The notes: generated by a model not told the origin, from the sequence alone. A stretch of DNA of 64,000 nucleotides from Hahellaceae bacterium (GCA_024234575.1 JACKOB010000003.1:741826-805825); one strand, 5' to 3'. Shown: positions 45,182 through 57,189, numbered from the stretch's first letter. Translations and numbers: made by a program.

Positions 45182-45472
45182 ATGAAAATTCGTCCGTTAC
45201 ACGATCGAGTTGTCGTGCGTCGTCAGGAAGAAGAAACCAAAACCGCTGGTGGTATCGTTCTTCCAGGGAAAGCCGCAGAGAAGCCTTCACAGGGCAAAGT
45301 ACTCGCGGTAGGTGGTGGACGCGTTCTTGATAACGGTGATGTGCGTCCCGTTGGTGTTAAAGAAGGCGATACTGTTGTGTTCGGTCAATATGCCGGCAAC
45401 ACAGTCAAGATTGATGGCGAGGAGCTGCTGATCATGAGTGAAACCGAGATATTCGGTGTACTTGAAGGCTAA
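45182..45472 (+). CDS. groES: Co-chaperonin GroES
   Basis: 96 residues from the ATG at 45182 (GGAG upstream); longer frames to the left are not part of the protein. [21 protein letters not shown]-terminus, mobile loop [18 protein letters not shown] and [14 protein letters not shown]. Forms the heptameric lid of GroEL. First gene of the groESL operon, under a sigma-32 promoter. Confidence 0.98.
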   Translation: MKIRPLHDRVVVRRQEEETKTAGGIVLPGKAAEKPSQGKVLAVGGGRVLDNGDVRPVGVKEGDTVVFGQYAGNTVKIDGEELLIMSETEIFGVLEG

Positions 45473-45507
45473 TCTGATTTAGAAATTCGGTTTCTCATTC
45501 TTCTTGA

Positions 45508-47181
<1,674 letters not shown>

Positions 47182-47196
47182 TGCCGGCTTGAAGCC

Positions 47197-47226
47197 AAAA
47201 AAACCCGCATTCATGCGGGTTTTTTT
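47197..47226 (+). terminator. Rho-independent terminator of groESL
   Basis: AAACCCGCAT and ATGCGGGTTT form a perfect stem that runs on into a T-run; it starts 16 bases after the groEL stop. Confidence 0.95.
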
Positions 47227-47390
47227 ATTTATGCGCTAATAATTGTGATGTGTATCCCGTCGGTAACTGGATGGTAATGTTAATTGCTATCTGTTGCGTA
47301 TAACATTCGGGTCTCGTTTTGGGTGGTGCGGGTGCCGACCTGGGTCATTGTCGGTAAAAGATTAAAAGTATGCAGGGTTAACGAACAATA

Positions 47391-48149
47391 ATGCGGGTTA
47401 TCAGCTTTATAAAATACGTCATACTTTTTGCGTTATTGTATGTCTCGTTTCTTGTCTACTCTTTGCCAGCCGGTTTTCTTTGGCAATATCTTAAACCTTT
47501 TGTTGAGCAAGATTTGCGTCGTATTAATTTACAAGTCGGAGACGTAGGTGGCACAGTTTGGGATGGCCAGGTACTGCTAAAGTACCGTGGTAGTGCCGGT
47601 GTTTTAATGTGGAATCTTAGTTCCGCCAAAGTTATGCAAGGACAGCTGGGTATAGATGTGCGGGTAACCAGCGATGTTGGTGTAATAAATGGTTCTGTTT
47701 ATGGTGGTCTGGATGAGCAATCCATCACGCTCGATTCGGCTCATGTATATCTGAAGAACGTGAACCCGCATCTCACAAGTCAAAAAGTCTCCCTGGACGG
47801 CGAGTTAGACATCAAAAATGTGCTACTTGTCCTGCGAGATAAAAAAATAGCTGATAGCATAGGCTCTCTCTATTGGACAGGGGGGAATATCAGTTACCCC
47901 GCTGGTCGTGAAGTGCATGTGCGAGATTTGCCAGCATTTCGGGGCAATATAAAGTGGCATGAACCCAATGTTCTGCTGGGTATTCGCGATGAGAATGCTA
48001 GCTTCGATGTGATTACGCTGTTGCTCGAGCAGTCTGGCTGGCTAAAACTCAACACTACCAAGCGAGTGCTCGATCTTGCGCAAGAGCCTTGGCCAAGTTC
48101 ATCACGAGAAGACCAGGTAGTTTTCTCTATGCGGCAGAAATTATTCTAA
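47391..48149 (+). CDS. gspN: Type II secretion system protein N (GspN)
   Basis: 252 residues. One N-terminal membrane helix (about 8-28), then the GspN/PulN periplasmic domain: LPAGFLWQYL, QVGDVGGTVWDGQVLLKYRG, MWNLSSAKVMQGQLG and MRQKLF at the end. GspN is an accessory inner-membrane component of some type II systems. It is followed closely by gspC and gspD on the same strand. Confidence 0.85.
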   Translation: MRVISFIKYVILFALLYVSFLVYSLPAGFLWQYLKPFVEQDLRRINLQVGDVGGTVWDGQVLLKYRGSAGVLMWNLSSAKVMQGQLGIDVRVTSDVGVINGSVYGGLDEQSITLDSAHVYLKNVNPHLTSQKVSLDGELDIKNVLLVLRDKKIADSIGSLYWTGGNISYPAGREVHVRDLPAFRGNIKWHEPNVLLGIRDENASFDVITLLLEQSGWLKLNTTKRVLDLAQEPWPSSSREDQVVFSMRQKLF

Positions 48150-48188
48150 TGGATAGTCGGGTCAGGGCATTTAAAAGTGAGAGCCGCC

Positions 48189-49055
48189 ATGAATGACGCG
48201 GTGGCGATAGAAAATAGTCGGCCATCTGGAGTGGTACGGCTCGCTAGTTTTATTGCAAGATATGGTTTGCTTGTTTTTATAAGTTGGCAATTGGCGCAGA
48301 TTACCTGGTGGTTATTGGGCCACAATACCGAGCAGCAGGTAGTCAGCTATCAGGCAAAGCCGCAAAAAAGCGTGAGCACGGTCACAGGTGTTGCACTTTC
48401 GGCCATCGGTTTGTTTGGCGATGTTGCTAGCAATGAGAACCCGAACGCGGTAACTATAGCTCCTGTTGACGCGCCGGACACAGCGTTGAAACTAGAATTA
48501 AAAGGTGTCGTTGCGGCGAATAGAAAAGAGGATGGGGGCGCAATTATCGCCGAACGTGGTAAGGATGCCCTCTATTATCGAGTAGGTGATCAGCTGCCAG
48601 CGAATGCTGAATTAGTCGAAGTGTATAGTGACCGTGTTTTGTTAAGGCGCTCAGGAAAAATAGAAACCTTGCGCTTCCCTGAGGTGATAAGTGAATCAGA
48701 AAAAGTTGTTGCTTCAACAGGGCAGAGCAAGGCAAATAATATAAACAACGCTCAAGATTTTCTTGGAGAGGCAGAAAAGCGATTAACAAAAGATCCATTG
48801 GGCACATTGGGGGCCGTTGGATTGGCTCCGGTAAGTGCGGGTGAATCAAGCGGATACGTCTATAATGGACAGAACCCTATGCTTCGGCAAATGAATTTGC
48901 AAAAAGGCGATATTATTCGTTCAGTAAATGGTTTTCCGATTGGTGACGTGCAAAAAGATCGTGATTTGTTAAAGCAGTTTTATAGCGAGGGTAATGTGTT
49001 GGTTGAAATAGAGCGAGATGGAACCTTTTTCTCAATTAATTACCCGTTAAGATGA
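48189..49055 (+). CDS. gspC: Type II secretion system protein C (GspC)
   Basis: 288 residues from the ATG at 48189 (GAGAG upstream); GTG at 48177 is an alternative. Membrane helix at about 22-42, homology-region domain (LKLELKGVVAANRKEDGGAI, YRVGDQLPANAELVEVY) at about 105-165, and a C-terminal PDZ domain (MNLQKGDIIRSVNGFPIGD). GspC links the inner-membrane platform to the secretin GspD and helps choose substrates. Between gspN and gspD. Confidence 0.92.
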   Translation: MNDAVAIENSRPSGVVRLASFIARYGLLVFISWQLAQITWWLLGHNTEQQVVSYQAKPQKSVSTVTGVALSAIGLFGDVASNENPNAVTIAPVDAPDTALKLELKGVVAANRKEDGGAIIAERGKDALYYRVGDQLPANAELVEVYSDRVLLRRSGKIETLRFPEVISESEKVVASTGQSKANNINNAQDFLGEAEKRLTKDPLGTLGAVGLAPVSAGESSGYVYNGQNPMLRQMNLQKGDIIRSVNGFPIGDVQKDRDLLKQFYSEGNVLVEIERDGTFFSINYPLR

Positions 49056-49192
49056 TTTAGATAGTAGTTTTCAATATAAAAATGAAGCAAACCGTTATTG
49101 AAGTTAATTCAATACATTTACAACCCGACATTGGCCGGAAGGCAATTCGTTTGGGTGATTTTAGAAGTTTTCTGCAGGGGATTCTTTAAGCG

Positions 49193-51196
49193 ATGATGTC
49201 AGCAATACGGACAAGGTTTTTATCTGCAGGGGTGATTTTCCTGACGGCACTGCTCTTTTCGTTGAGTTCGGTTGGGGTTGCTGCTGAAGAAACCGATCAA
49301 AACTGGCGTGTGAATTTAAAGGATGCTGATATTCGTGCGTTTGTCAGTCAGGTTGCCGATATCACTGGTTATAGCTTTGTTATTGACCCGCGTGTGAAAG
49401 GTAAGGTAACGGTAATCTCTAATGCGCCGATGGATGCAAACGAAGTTTACGAGATGTTTTTGTCTGTACTGCAGGTGCATGGGTTTACGGCAATCCCATC
49501 TGAGGAAGTCATTAAAATCGTCCAGCAGAATGAAGCGAAGCAGACCGCTGACAATTTGGGCATGTTACATAAGGTGCCAACAGAACAGGTAGTTACCAGG
49601 GTTATTCAGGTAAATAACGCGAATGCATTAGAGCTTGTCCCAATTCTTAGACCCATGGTGGCGAAATATGGCCATTTGGCTGGTGTTGCCGCGGCGAATG
49701 CGTTGATTATTAGCGACCATATTGCAAACATTGACCGCATCAGCAAGATTGTGGCTGAGCTGGACAGTCCTTCAAAATATGAGCTGGAAGTTGTCAAACT
49801 GAAGGATGCCTGGGTGGGGGACATGGTGAAGCTGCTGGAAGAGTTGGCACCCGCCGAGATCGGAAAAGGTAAAGTGAATGCAGCTGCCTCTAAGTTTAGT
49901 GTTGTTGCTGATGAGCGAAGTAACCGACTCATTATAAAAGGCGATGAGAATTTCCGAATTAAGATTAAATCACTGATTTCAAAGCTTGATCAACCCGCTA
50001 CTAAGGGTGGTACAACACAGGTTATTAAGCTGAAGCATGCCGATGCAAAGGACCTTGCCGACCTCATAAAGGGTCTGATGGGGGATGTGCAAACTGAAAA
50101 CAAAGAGCAGGGCACTGCAGCGAAGTCGAGTGTTGCCAGCGTATACGCTGATGAAGGCTTGAATGCACTGGTGATCAGAGCCGAGCCTTCAGTAATGAGA
50201 GAAGTCGAAGATGTCATTGCTCAGCTGGACATCCGGCGAGCACAGGTGTTAATTGAGGCAGCCATTGTCGAAGTCAGTGATGACACCAACAATGGCTTAG
50301 GTGTGCAGTGGGCAATTGCTGATTTGAACAACGCCTCGGTGCCAGCGGCATTAAGTAACTTTAGTAATGTTGGGGTAAGTGCATCACAGGTGCTTTCTGC
50401 AATTATCAATAAAGAGGCCACAGTGGCGCCCTCTGATGGTGTTACGGTTGGCTTTGGGGATGAAAGCTCCAGCGGAATATCTTGGGGTGTATTGGTGCAG
50501 GCGCTATCCTCGAATACAGATGCGAATTTATTGTCAACGCCGACCATCATTACAATGGACAATCAAGAGTCGCAAATTATCGTTGGCCAGAACGTACCAT
50601 TTAAAACTGGTGAGTCAACAACAACCGGTGATGGCACTTCCAATCCATTTACCACCATTACCCGGGAAGACATCGGTGTTAAGCTCACCGTCACGCCAAG
50701 TGTGAGTGATGGTGATACAATTCGCCTTGAAATACAGCAAGAGATATCAAACGTTGCCGATAGCGTCGAATCGGCTTCGGATATTGTGACCAATAAGCGC
50801 GAAATTAAAACGTCAGTACTAGCCGATAACAAAGAAATCGTCGTTCTGGGTGGTTTGATTGCTGATGATCAGCGGCTTAGCGAAAGTAAAGTGCCGCTTT
50901 TGGGAGACATTCCATATTTAGGTGTTCTGTTTAAGAGTACCTCTATGAAAAAGACCAAACGAAACCTTTTGGTATTTTTACGACCAACAATACTAAGAAG
51001 CAAAGAAGACAGCAGATCTGTTTCGCAGGATATGTATAACGGTCTTTGGGAACTGAATCTGGATATTGTTAACGAGCGAGTCGAGAATAGAAACCGGTCC
51101 AAGAAGCCTGAGCTCGATACGTTATTCAAGTCGAACTCACTTTATGCACCAGAGCAACTTCCAGAAGATACAGCAGACGCAGAGGTTAAGGAGTAA
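49193..51196 (+). CDS. gspD: Type II secretion secretin GspD
   Basis: 667 residues. Signal peptide (about 1-32), N0 domain (NLKDADIRAFVSQVADITG), N1-N3 repeats (for example VVKLKDAWVGDMVKLLEELAP, IKLKHADAKDLADLIKGLM), then the secretin core with VPFKTGE and LKVPLLGDIPYLGVLFKS-like end, and a C-terminal S-domain-like tail. Forms the outer-membrane channel. gspE-M do not follow, so the other type II genes must be elsewhere in the genome. Confidence 0.96.
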   Translation: MMSAIRTRFLSAGVIFLTALLFSLSSVGVAAEETDQNWRVNLKDADIRAFVSQVADITGYSFVIDPRVKGKVTVISNAPMDANEVYEMFLSVLQVHGFTAIPSEEVIKIVQQNEAKQTADNLGMLHKVPTEQVVTRVIQVNNANALELVPILRPMVAKYGHLAGVAAANALIISDHIANIDRISKIVAELDSPSKYELEVVKLKDAWVGDMVKLLEELAPAEIGKGKVNAAASKFSVVADERSNRLIIKGDENFRIKIKSLISKLDQPATKGGTTQVIKLKHADAKDLADLIKGLMGDVQTENKEQGTAAKSSVASVYADEGLNALVIRAEPSVMREVEDVIAQLDIRRAQVLIEAAIVEVSDDTNNGLGVQWAIADLNNASVPAALSNFSNVGVSASQVLSAIINKEATVAPSDGVTVGFGDESSSGISWGVLVQALSSNTDANLLSTPTIITMDNQESQIIVGQNVPFKTGESTTTGDGTSNPFTTITREDIGVKLTVTPSVSDGDTIRLEIQQEISNVADSVESASDIVTNKREIKTSVLADNKEIVVLGGLIADDQRLSESKVPLLGDIPYLGVLFKSTSMKKTKRNLLVFLRPTILRSKEDSRSVSQDMYNGLWELNLDIVNERVENRNRSKKPELDTLFKSNSLYAPEQLPEDTADAEVKE

Positions 51197-51305
51197 TTGG
51201 AGAAGTAGTACCACCATTGCTTTTCTTCAGAGTGCTTTACGCCGAGTTAACCGATCATGCAATCATGAAGCGCTGCCAGTATAACTGGTCGCGCTGATAC
51301 TCTGG

Positions 51306-53321
51306 CTATTTGCGAATCATTAATGCTGGCATTGGGCAATCCAGGCAGCTCGCGATAACCCTTAACACATCATACTCTTTTGTTGTAATAACGTTGTCTG
51401 CAAGAATTAAATCTGTGGCGGCATCCAATACGGCTGGTTTTAAAAGTGGAGACAAGTCTCGTAATTTATTAAAGGCAGCGCTAACCTCCCGGGTATTGCG
51501 TTTGCTCGTTAAAGGTTGTTGCGATTTGCCGCCACATAGTCGGTGAATTGAATCTTCCAGTATTGTTTTTGCAGCGGCTTCGTCCTGATGTGGCACTCCT
51601 GCCTGATATATCAAAGTCAAAATTGTATCTAACTCATCACTTAATTCGTGTAGCTTATAGGTTTGGCGAATCTTTGGCTTTCTCACCTTAGCGGGCAGTT
51701 GCAGTTCTAAAAACGAGAGACATAAAAACTCAAAGAGACTTATCTTTCCATCGGATTTAGCCAGTGAAAATAGAGAGAATATAAGTGTTTCTCTTTGTTT
51801 TGTATCGAGTGTTTTTAGTGTTGGAGAGCAAAGCTCCAGCACTGGCATGCGCAGCTGGTTATCGATTCGTTCTGTTAGCGCAAAAATTGTCGTTATAGTT
51901 CCTACAGGAGGGAAGTTAAACCCTGATTGATTGTAGACGCTGGTTATTTCCTTTTCGCTTAGATTGTTTTCTTTAGCGATCAAGCAAATGATGATTAGTG
52001 CAGCCCCGGAAGGGGTATGGGTCAGTTGGTGAACTTCTTCGGGAAGCCTCTGTAACAATAACCGTGCATGATCCACATCTTCGACAGAGACTTCGCCGGT
52101 TGCTGTTTTAAAGGAGCTTGTGTTTGCACCTGCGTTTTTTTTCACTGGGGAAACATAAGATATAGGAGGGAGTTCATTTACATTTTTCTTGTTGGTTACT
52201 GGCGAGGCTGAGGTGGAGCTTCCTGATGCGAATCCCTTAGCTTCTTTCGGCAGATCTGCAGATGTTTTTGTTTGCTCATTAACAGGCGCTGGCTGTTGTT
52301 TGTTTCGATTTTTTGATCTCACTCGGGCAAACATGCTTCCACCCAGTGCATCGATGCGCTCACGAATTGGTGGATGCGAGGCCAGCAGCTTGCTGAATCC
52401 TATTTTAACCGTTTCTCCAAAGCACATGTGATTCATGCTTTCGGCCTGAATCGTGTGAGTCAGGTAAGAGGATGATGTATGCTGATCTATTGTAAACAAG
52501 GCTCCGGCAATACCTTCCGGGTTGCGCGTAAATTGCACTGATGAAGCATCGGCAAGAAATTCGCGCTGGCGCGATACGGCGGCTTTTATCAGTCTGCCCA
52601 TGAAGACGCCGACATAACCAATAATGGCTAAAGCCAAACCAAGTAAAAGCATGCCCCCTTCTTCTTTGGATCGCCGGGAACTATGTCGGCCTCTACTTGA
52701 AGAACGCATTAAAAACTGGCCGATATCTCCTACAAACAGAATGCCTGCCAGCAAGGCCATCAAGCGCAGATTTATCAACGTGTCGGCATGCAAAATATGA
52801 CTGAATTCGTGGCCGATCACGCCTTGTAGTTCATCTCGGGAAAGTGTTACGAGCGCCCCCTGGGTAATCACAACCACAGTGTCTGCAGGCGTGTAGCCAG
52901 CGACGAATGCATTGATTGCCAGCTCTTGAGGCATGATAAATATCTCAGGCACAGGAAGTCCTGCGGCAATCGACATTTCTTCAACAACATTGATATATGT
53001 GCGTATTTCGGAAGAGCGGGAGTTAAGGTCTACGCGTTCCGCTCCGGCCATTTTCGCCACAGCAACACCACCGGACCCCAGTTTGATATAGCATGTAAGA
53101 CTGCCAGCAATAATTACCAGTAGCGTCCCAAGTGCTGTATAGGCAGCGGGTGCTCCTAGCCACCACTGAGCTGTATCAAACTCGTAGCTGTTAGAAAACT
53201 TGAAGATAACAAAAATAGCGCCATTGACGGCAACAACTACGAGCAAAACAGCGATAACAAACAACAGCACGAGCAGGCTGGTTTTTCGTCTGGCGTTATC
53301 CTGGCGCTGAAAAAAGTCCAT
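51306..53321 (-). CDS. M48 family membrane metallopeptidase with long C-terminal extension
   Basis: 671 residues. N-terminal membrane helices (about 15-37 and 50-75), M48 domain with the zinc motif GHEFSHILH (HExxH) near 170 and further helices at about 185-245. After about 345 there is a low-complexity linker, then an extra domain (about 420-670), partly TerB-like (LFSLAKSDGKISLFEFLCL). HtpX-type proteins are about 290 residues, so this is an extended relative. It lies 73 bases behind a LemA gene, a standing pairing whose joint role is uncertain. Confidence 0.88.
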   Translation of the reverse strand: MDFFQRQDNARRKTSLLVLLFVIAVLLVVVAVNGAIFVIFKFSNSYEFDTAQWWLGAPAAYTALGTLLVIIAGSLTCYIKLGSGGVAVAKMAGAERVDLNSRSSEIRTYINVVEEMSIAAGLPVPEIFIMPQELAINAFVAGYTPADTVVVITQGALVTLSRDELQGVIGHEFSHILHADTLINLRLMALLAGILFVGDIGQFLMRSSSRGRHSSRRSKEEGGMLLLGLALAIIGYVGVFMGRLIKAAVSRQREFLADASSVQFTRNPEGIAGALFTIDQHTSSSYLTHTIQAESMNHMCFGETVKIGFSKLLASHPPIRERIDALGGSMFARVRSKNRNKQQPAPVNEQTKTSADLPKEAKGFASGSSTSASPVTNKKNVNELPPISYVSPVKKNAGANTSSFKTATGEVSVEDVDHARLLLQRLPEEVHQLTHTPSGAALIIICLIAKENNLSEKEITSVYNQSGFNFPPVGTITTIFALTERIDNQLRMPVLELCSPTLKTLDTKQRETLIFSLFSLAKSDGKISLFEFLCLSFLELQLPAKVRKPKIRQTYKLHELSDELDTILTLIYQAGVPHQDEAAAKTILEDSIHRLCGGKSQQPLTSKRNTREVSAAFNKLRDLSPLLKPAVLDAATDLILADNVITTKEYDVLRVIASCLDCPMPALMIRK

Positions 53322-53394
53322 GGCTTGTCCTATCGATCATATCGGTCCAGAAGGCCCTCGTGCAAAATCCGCTTGAGATGGCGCAAAATGTTGA

Positions 53395-53988
53395 TCAGTT
53401 GAACGAGACCTTTACTGCTTGCTTGGCATCAGGCGTTTCTATTTCGAAGAGTTCAGTCTCTTTAAAAGCGAAAAAGCCCGCGACAAAGTTATTAGGAAAC
53501 TGCTCGCGATAGGTGTGGTAAGTCATTACGGAGTCATTATAGGCCTGACGGGAGAATGCTACTTTGTTTTCCGTACTGGTGAGTTCTTCCATAAGTTGCT
53601 GCATGGTTTCGTTGGCTTTTAGGTCCGGGTAGTTTTCTGATACGGCGTAGAAGTTTGCCAGCGCTTTATTTAGCATACCTTCAGCTCCGGAAAGTTTTTT
53701 AATCAGGCTGCCATCTTCAGGGTGACCAGATGCCTGTTGCGTTGCCGAGACGGCCTGACTTCTCGCTGCCATGACCTTTTCAAGGGTCTCTTGCTCATGC
53801 TTCATATAGGTTTTTGCTGTTTCAACCAGGTTTGGGATCAGGTCATGTCGTCGTTGCAGTTGCACGTCGATTTGTGCGAATGAGTTTTTAAAGCGGTTTT
53901 TAAGGCTGACGAGTTTGTTGTAAATGCCAATCACAAAAAATATGGCACCGACTATAACGACCAAGCCAATAATGGTTTTAATATCCAT
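53395..53988 (-). CDS. LemA family protein
   Basis: 197 residues. N-terminal membrane helix (about 4-24) and the LemA block FAQIDVQLQRRHDLIPNLVE, with VMAARSQAV following and AFSRQAYNDSV near 140. Long helices predominate. Paired with an M48 peptidase as in many bacteria; the function is undefined. AGGGG precedes the ATG. Confidence 0.95.
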   Translation of the reverse strand: MDIKTIIGLVVIVGAIFFVIGIYNKLVSLKNRFKNSFAQIDVQLQRRHDLIPNLVETAKTYMKHEQETLEKVMAARSQAVSATQQASGHPEDGSLIKKLSGAEGMLNKALANFYAVSENYPDLKANETMQQLMEELTSTENKVAFSRQAYNDSVMTYHTYREQFPNNFVAGFFAFKETELFEIETPDAKQAVKVSFN

Positions 53989-54077
53989 GTTTTTCCCCTG
54001 CCGTCTGGTTTAATAGTGTTAATCGCTCTGCGGTTTCGTCCTGATTGGCAAAATATGGCAAGCCGCAGTTGGGTGTT

Positions 54078-56120
54078 CTATTCTCGGTTAAACGATTTTA
54101 TGTATTTGATAACCTCGGAAGGCAGTACCGGCTTACTATAAAAGTAGCCTTGCCCCATCTCGCAGCCATTCTTTCTGAGGTAGGTTTCTTGCTCAAGTGT
54201 TTCTACCCCTTCGGCGATAACTTTAAGGCGGAGGGTTTTCCCAAGCTGGATGATAGCGTTTACTATGATTGTATCGTCATCATCGACGAATAAATCTCGC
54301 ACGAACTGCTTGTCGATTTTAATTTTATCTATGGGCAGCCGCTTGAGATAGCTCAGGGAAGAGTAGCCCGTACCAAAGTCGTCTACAGAAATGGTTATTC
54401 CCAGCTCTTTAAGCATGTCTAGTTTTTCAGTGGCTTGTTCCATATTTTCCATAAAGCCGGTTTCTGTCACTTCTATTTCGATAGTGCTTGGGGGAATGTT
54501 ATGTTTTTCCAGTGCTTGCTGAATGGTTACTTCAATATCAGGCTGTTTTAGCTGATTTGCAGAAAGATTGATAGAAACATTGAGTTCGTTGCCTTGGGCG
54601 CGCCAGCTAGCGATCTGTGCACAGACCTGATGAATAACCCACTCGCCTATCTGAATGATAGAGCCTTCACCTTCGGCTATGGGTATAAAAAGGTCAGGGG
54701 GAATGTTGCCCTGTTCCGGGTGTGTCCAGCGTAATAATGCTTCGACACCTGTAATCAAATTGTTTTGATAGTCAATTTGCGGCTGGTATACGAGGTAGAG
54801 TTCGTTGCCTTCAATCGCATTTGCCAGGTCACGGCCAAGTTGTTTGCGCTTGCGCATTTCGCTATCAACACTGGCAACGTAAAACTGGTATTGATTGCGG
54901 CTGACAGTTTTGGCCAGAGTCATTGTGTGCTCTGCCTTCTGCAAAAGCTTGTCAGGTTTTTCACCATCGTCAGGGAAGATCGTGATGCCGATAGTTGTGT
55001 GTAGACGAACCTCTTCGCATTCATTAAGCACGAAACCTTTGTTCAAGCCTTTAATCAGGCCGTCCACCAGTTCTGCCGCTTTAAACGCCGAGCCTACATT
55101 GTAAATAAGCATGGCAAACTGATCGCCACCGAGACGTGATGCGATAAGCGGTGTGTCAAGTGATGAAGTGAGTCGCTCTGCATACATCTGCAGTAGCTGG
55201 TCGCCAGTACTGTATGTGTGTTGCTCGTTAATAGACTTAAAGTCGTCAATGCCACAGCAGAAAACAGCAACCTTTTGTTTTAGTCTTCTTGCATCCTCCA
55301 GTGCATTTTCGAGATGATTGGTAAACATCAATCGATTTGGCAGGCCTGTAAGTGGGTCGTATTGTGAGAGCTTTAATACGCGTGCCTCTGCTGCCCGCCG
55401 CTTTTGCTGGTTTTCGGAAATCTCGCTAAACAACGTGTTGGTTGTCGTTACCCACGTGCCAATTTCATCAGATTTGTGCCCCCGCGGAATTCTAAGTTGC
55501 TTTTCGCCGGGGTTAGATGGATCCACTTGCGCGATAGAGTTGATTAGCATCATGATCGGGCGCGTGAGTAAAAAATGGCAAACAAAGAAAATGATCGCAC
55601 CTAGTATCGCAGCCCGTATAAGTCCGGATAGCAGGACGATGCCAGATCGCTCAATAAAATGGCCGGTGCCGAGTGCGGTGTCTATCGTAATGACAAGATC
55701 GCCATAGTAGACAGGGTCGGGATCGTTTTTCAGTAGTCGAATACTATATTTTCTTTCTCGCTGAAACAGAGGGTCAGAAAGCCAGCGAGATGAACTTTCG
55801 GTGAGAGGTCTGTTGCGTTCCGCAAGCACAGTCGCATCTGGATGCGTAATTGCAGCATATCTAATCGAGGTTCGTTTAAAAAGACCCTCAATAACTTGCT
55901 CCGCCAGTTCTGGGTCAATGCTATAGACCGCCTGAGTGGCAGGTTGTTTGACAACTTGCAGAAGTTGATTGGCATCGGCATCAAACTCATCCTGAGCGCG
56001 CAGTGCATCAAGCCCTACCTGTGTCAGGCCTAAAATGGCTCCGACCAATAGCGCAGTGATCATTACCCAGCTTAATAAGCGGACTGCGATCTTCTTCTTA
56101 GGAAAATTTTGTTCGTGCAT
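54078..56120 (-). CDS. Membrane HAMP-GGDEF-EAL protein
   Basis: 680 residues. Two membrane helices (about 13-32 and 160-185) bracket a periplasmic domain, then HAMP (about 185-240), GGDEF (about 255-415) and EAL (about 430-675). The GGDEF loop reads RLGGDQFAML, one change from GGDEF. The EAL domain keeps GVEALLRW, NLSANQL, EVTETGF and DDFGTGYSSLSYLKRLP, so phosphodiesterase activity is likely. Cyclase activity is possible but unsure. It controls c-di-GMP in response to a periplasmic cue. Confidence 0.92.
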   Translation of the reverse strand: MHEQNFPKKKIAVRLLSWVMITALLVGAILGLTQVGLDALRAQDEFDADANQLLQVVKQPATQAVYSIDPELAEQVIEGLFKRTSIRYAAITHPDATVLAERNRPLTESSSRWLSDPLFQRERKYSIRLLKNDPDPVYYGDLVITIDTALGTGHFIERSGIVLLSGLIRAAILGAIIFFVCHFLLTRPIMMLINSIAQVDPSNPGEKQLRIPRGHKSDEIGTWVTTTNTLFSEISENQQKRRAAEARVLKLSQYDPLTGLPNRLMFTNHLENALEDARRLKQKVAVFCCGIDDFKSINEQHTYSTGDQLLQMYAERLTSSLDTPLIASRLGGDQFAMLIYNVGSAFKAAELVDGLIKGLNKGFVLNECEEVRLHTTIGITIFPDDGEKPDKLLQKAEHTMTLAKTVSRNQYQFYVASVDSEMRKRKQLGRDLANAIEGNELYLVYQPQIDYQNNLITGVEALLRWTHPEQGNIPPDLFIPIAEGEGSIIQIGEWVIHQVCAQIASWRAQGNELNVSINLSANQLKQPDIEVTIQQALEKHNIPPSTIEIEVTETGFMENMEQATEKLDMLKELGITISVDDFGTGYSSLSYLKRLPIDKIKIDKQFVRDLFVDDDDTIIVNAIIQLGKTLRLKVIAEGVETLEQETYLRKNGCEMGQGYFYSKPVLPSEVIKYIKSFNRE

Positions 56121-56367
56121 TATGGTCGTAGTTGTTCACTGTTAAGTTGATACCAGCATGAAGGCTGTTGCTGCCGATGTTACCTGCTAAAAGTTATATT
56201 TTTAGCAAGAAAAGCGATCAACAAATAACCTAAGTGATGTCAGTAAGCGTGCTTTGTAAGTGTAGACAATTAATACTGTTTTTTGTAGCGGCAGGAAGAT
56301 TTTGATTGCTGGTGGATCAATTGATTAGTTTCTAAAGAGGGGGGAGGTTAACTTTGCGTTTTTAATT

Positions 56368-56399
56368 CGACAGAGAGCCCGGTTAGAGGCTCTCTGTCG
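56368..56399 (-). terminator. Terminator of sodB
   Basis: CGACAGAGAGCC and GGCTCTCTGTCG (12 bp, perfect) around an eight-base loop, just 3' of the sodB stop on the minus strand. The following bases are A/T-rich but not a pure T-run. Confidence 0.75.
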
Positions 56400-56405
56400 G
56401 GGTAT

Positions 56406-56987
56406 TTAACCTGCGAAATTCGCAGATACAAATTCCCAGTTTACAAGTGCCCAGAAAGCTTTGAGATAATCAGGGCGAACATTACGATAATCGATATAAT
56501 ACGCGTGTTCCCACAAATCACAGGTCAGCAAAGGCTTGTCTTCTGTGGTCAGTGGTGTGGCGGCATTGCTAGTGTTAACAATAGCAACCGAGCCGTCGGC
56601 TTTTTTCACGAGCCAGGTCCAGCTTGAGCCAAAGTTGTTCACCGCTTTGTCATTGAACTGTGCCTGGAATTCCGCAAATGAACCAAACGCTTTGTTAATT
56701 GCATCTGCCAGAGCACCAGTAGGTTCACCGCCGCCTTTCGGGGACAGTCCGTTCCAGTAAAACGTATGGTTCCAGATTTGTGCCGCGTTGTTGAAAACAG
56801 GGCCAGAAGAGGTTTTCACAACTTCCTCGAGTGACTTGCCTTCAAACTCAGTGCCAGGAACCAGGCCATTCAGCTTAACAACATAAGTGTTGTGGTGTTT
56901 GCCGTAGTGAAAGTCAAGCGTTTCAGCCGAAATGTGTGGCTCAAGAGCGTTTCTTTCGTAAGGTAATGGAGGTAATTCAAATGCCAT
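56406..56987 (-). CDS. sodB: Iron superoxide dismutase SodB
   Basis: 193 residues. FeSOD ligands are recognisable: [10 protein letters not shown] (His27), WNHTFYW (His), and [14 protein letters not shown] (Asp and His). [10 protein letters not shown] carries the Gln typical of the iron form. Cytosolic enzyme converting superoxide to hydrogen peroxide and oxygen. Stand-alone gene with a clear terminator. Confidence 0.97.
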   Translation of the reverse strand: MAFELPPLPYERNALEPHISAETLDFHYGKHHNTYVVKLNGLVPGTEFEGKSLEEVVKTSSGPVFNNAAQIWNHTFYWNGLSPKGGGEPTGALADAINKAFGSFAEFQAQFNDKAVNNFGSSWTWLVKKADGSVAIVNTSNAATPLTTEDKPLLTCDLWEHAYYIDYRNVRPDYLKAFWALVNWEFVSANFAG

Positions 56988-57189
56988 ATGATGGTTCTCC
57001 GTATTGTGTATTATCTTTCTGTTTTAAACACGTTTTACTGTGTGTGGTTGTTGCAAAAAGCATGCAAAAAATGCTGTTACGTGACATAAAGGCCCCCAAT
57101 AATAGCACCTGATATGGTGTTAATCTATCTGGTTTGGAGAGCCATTTTGGCGCTGGTATGCAGATAACAGCTTATGTTGCATCTCATTT

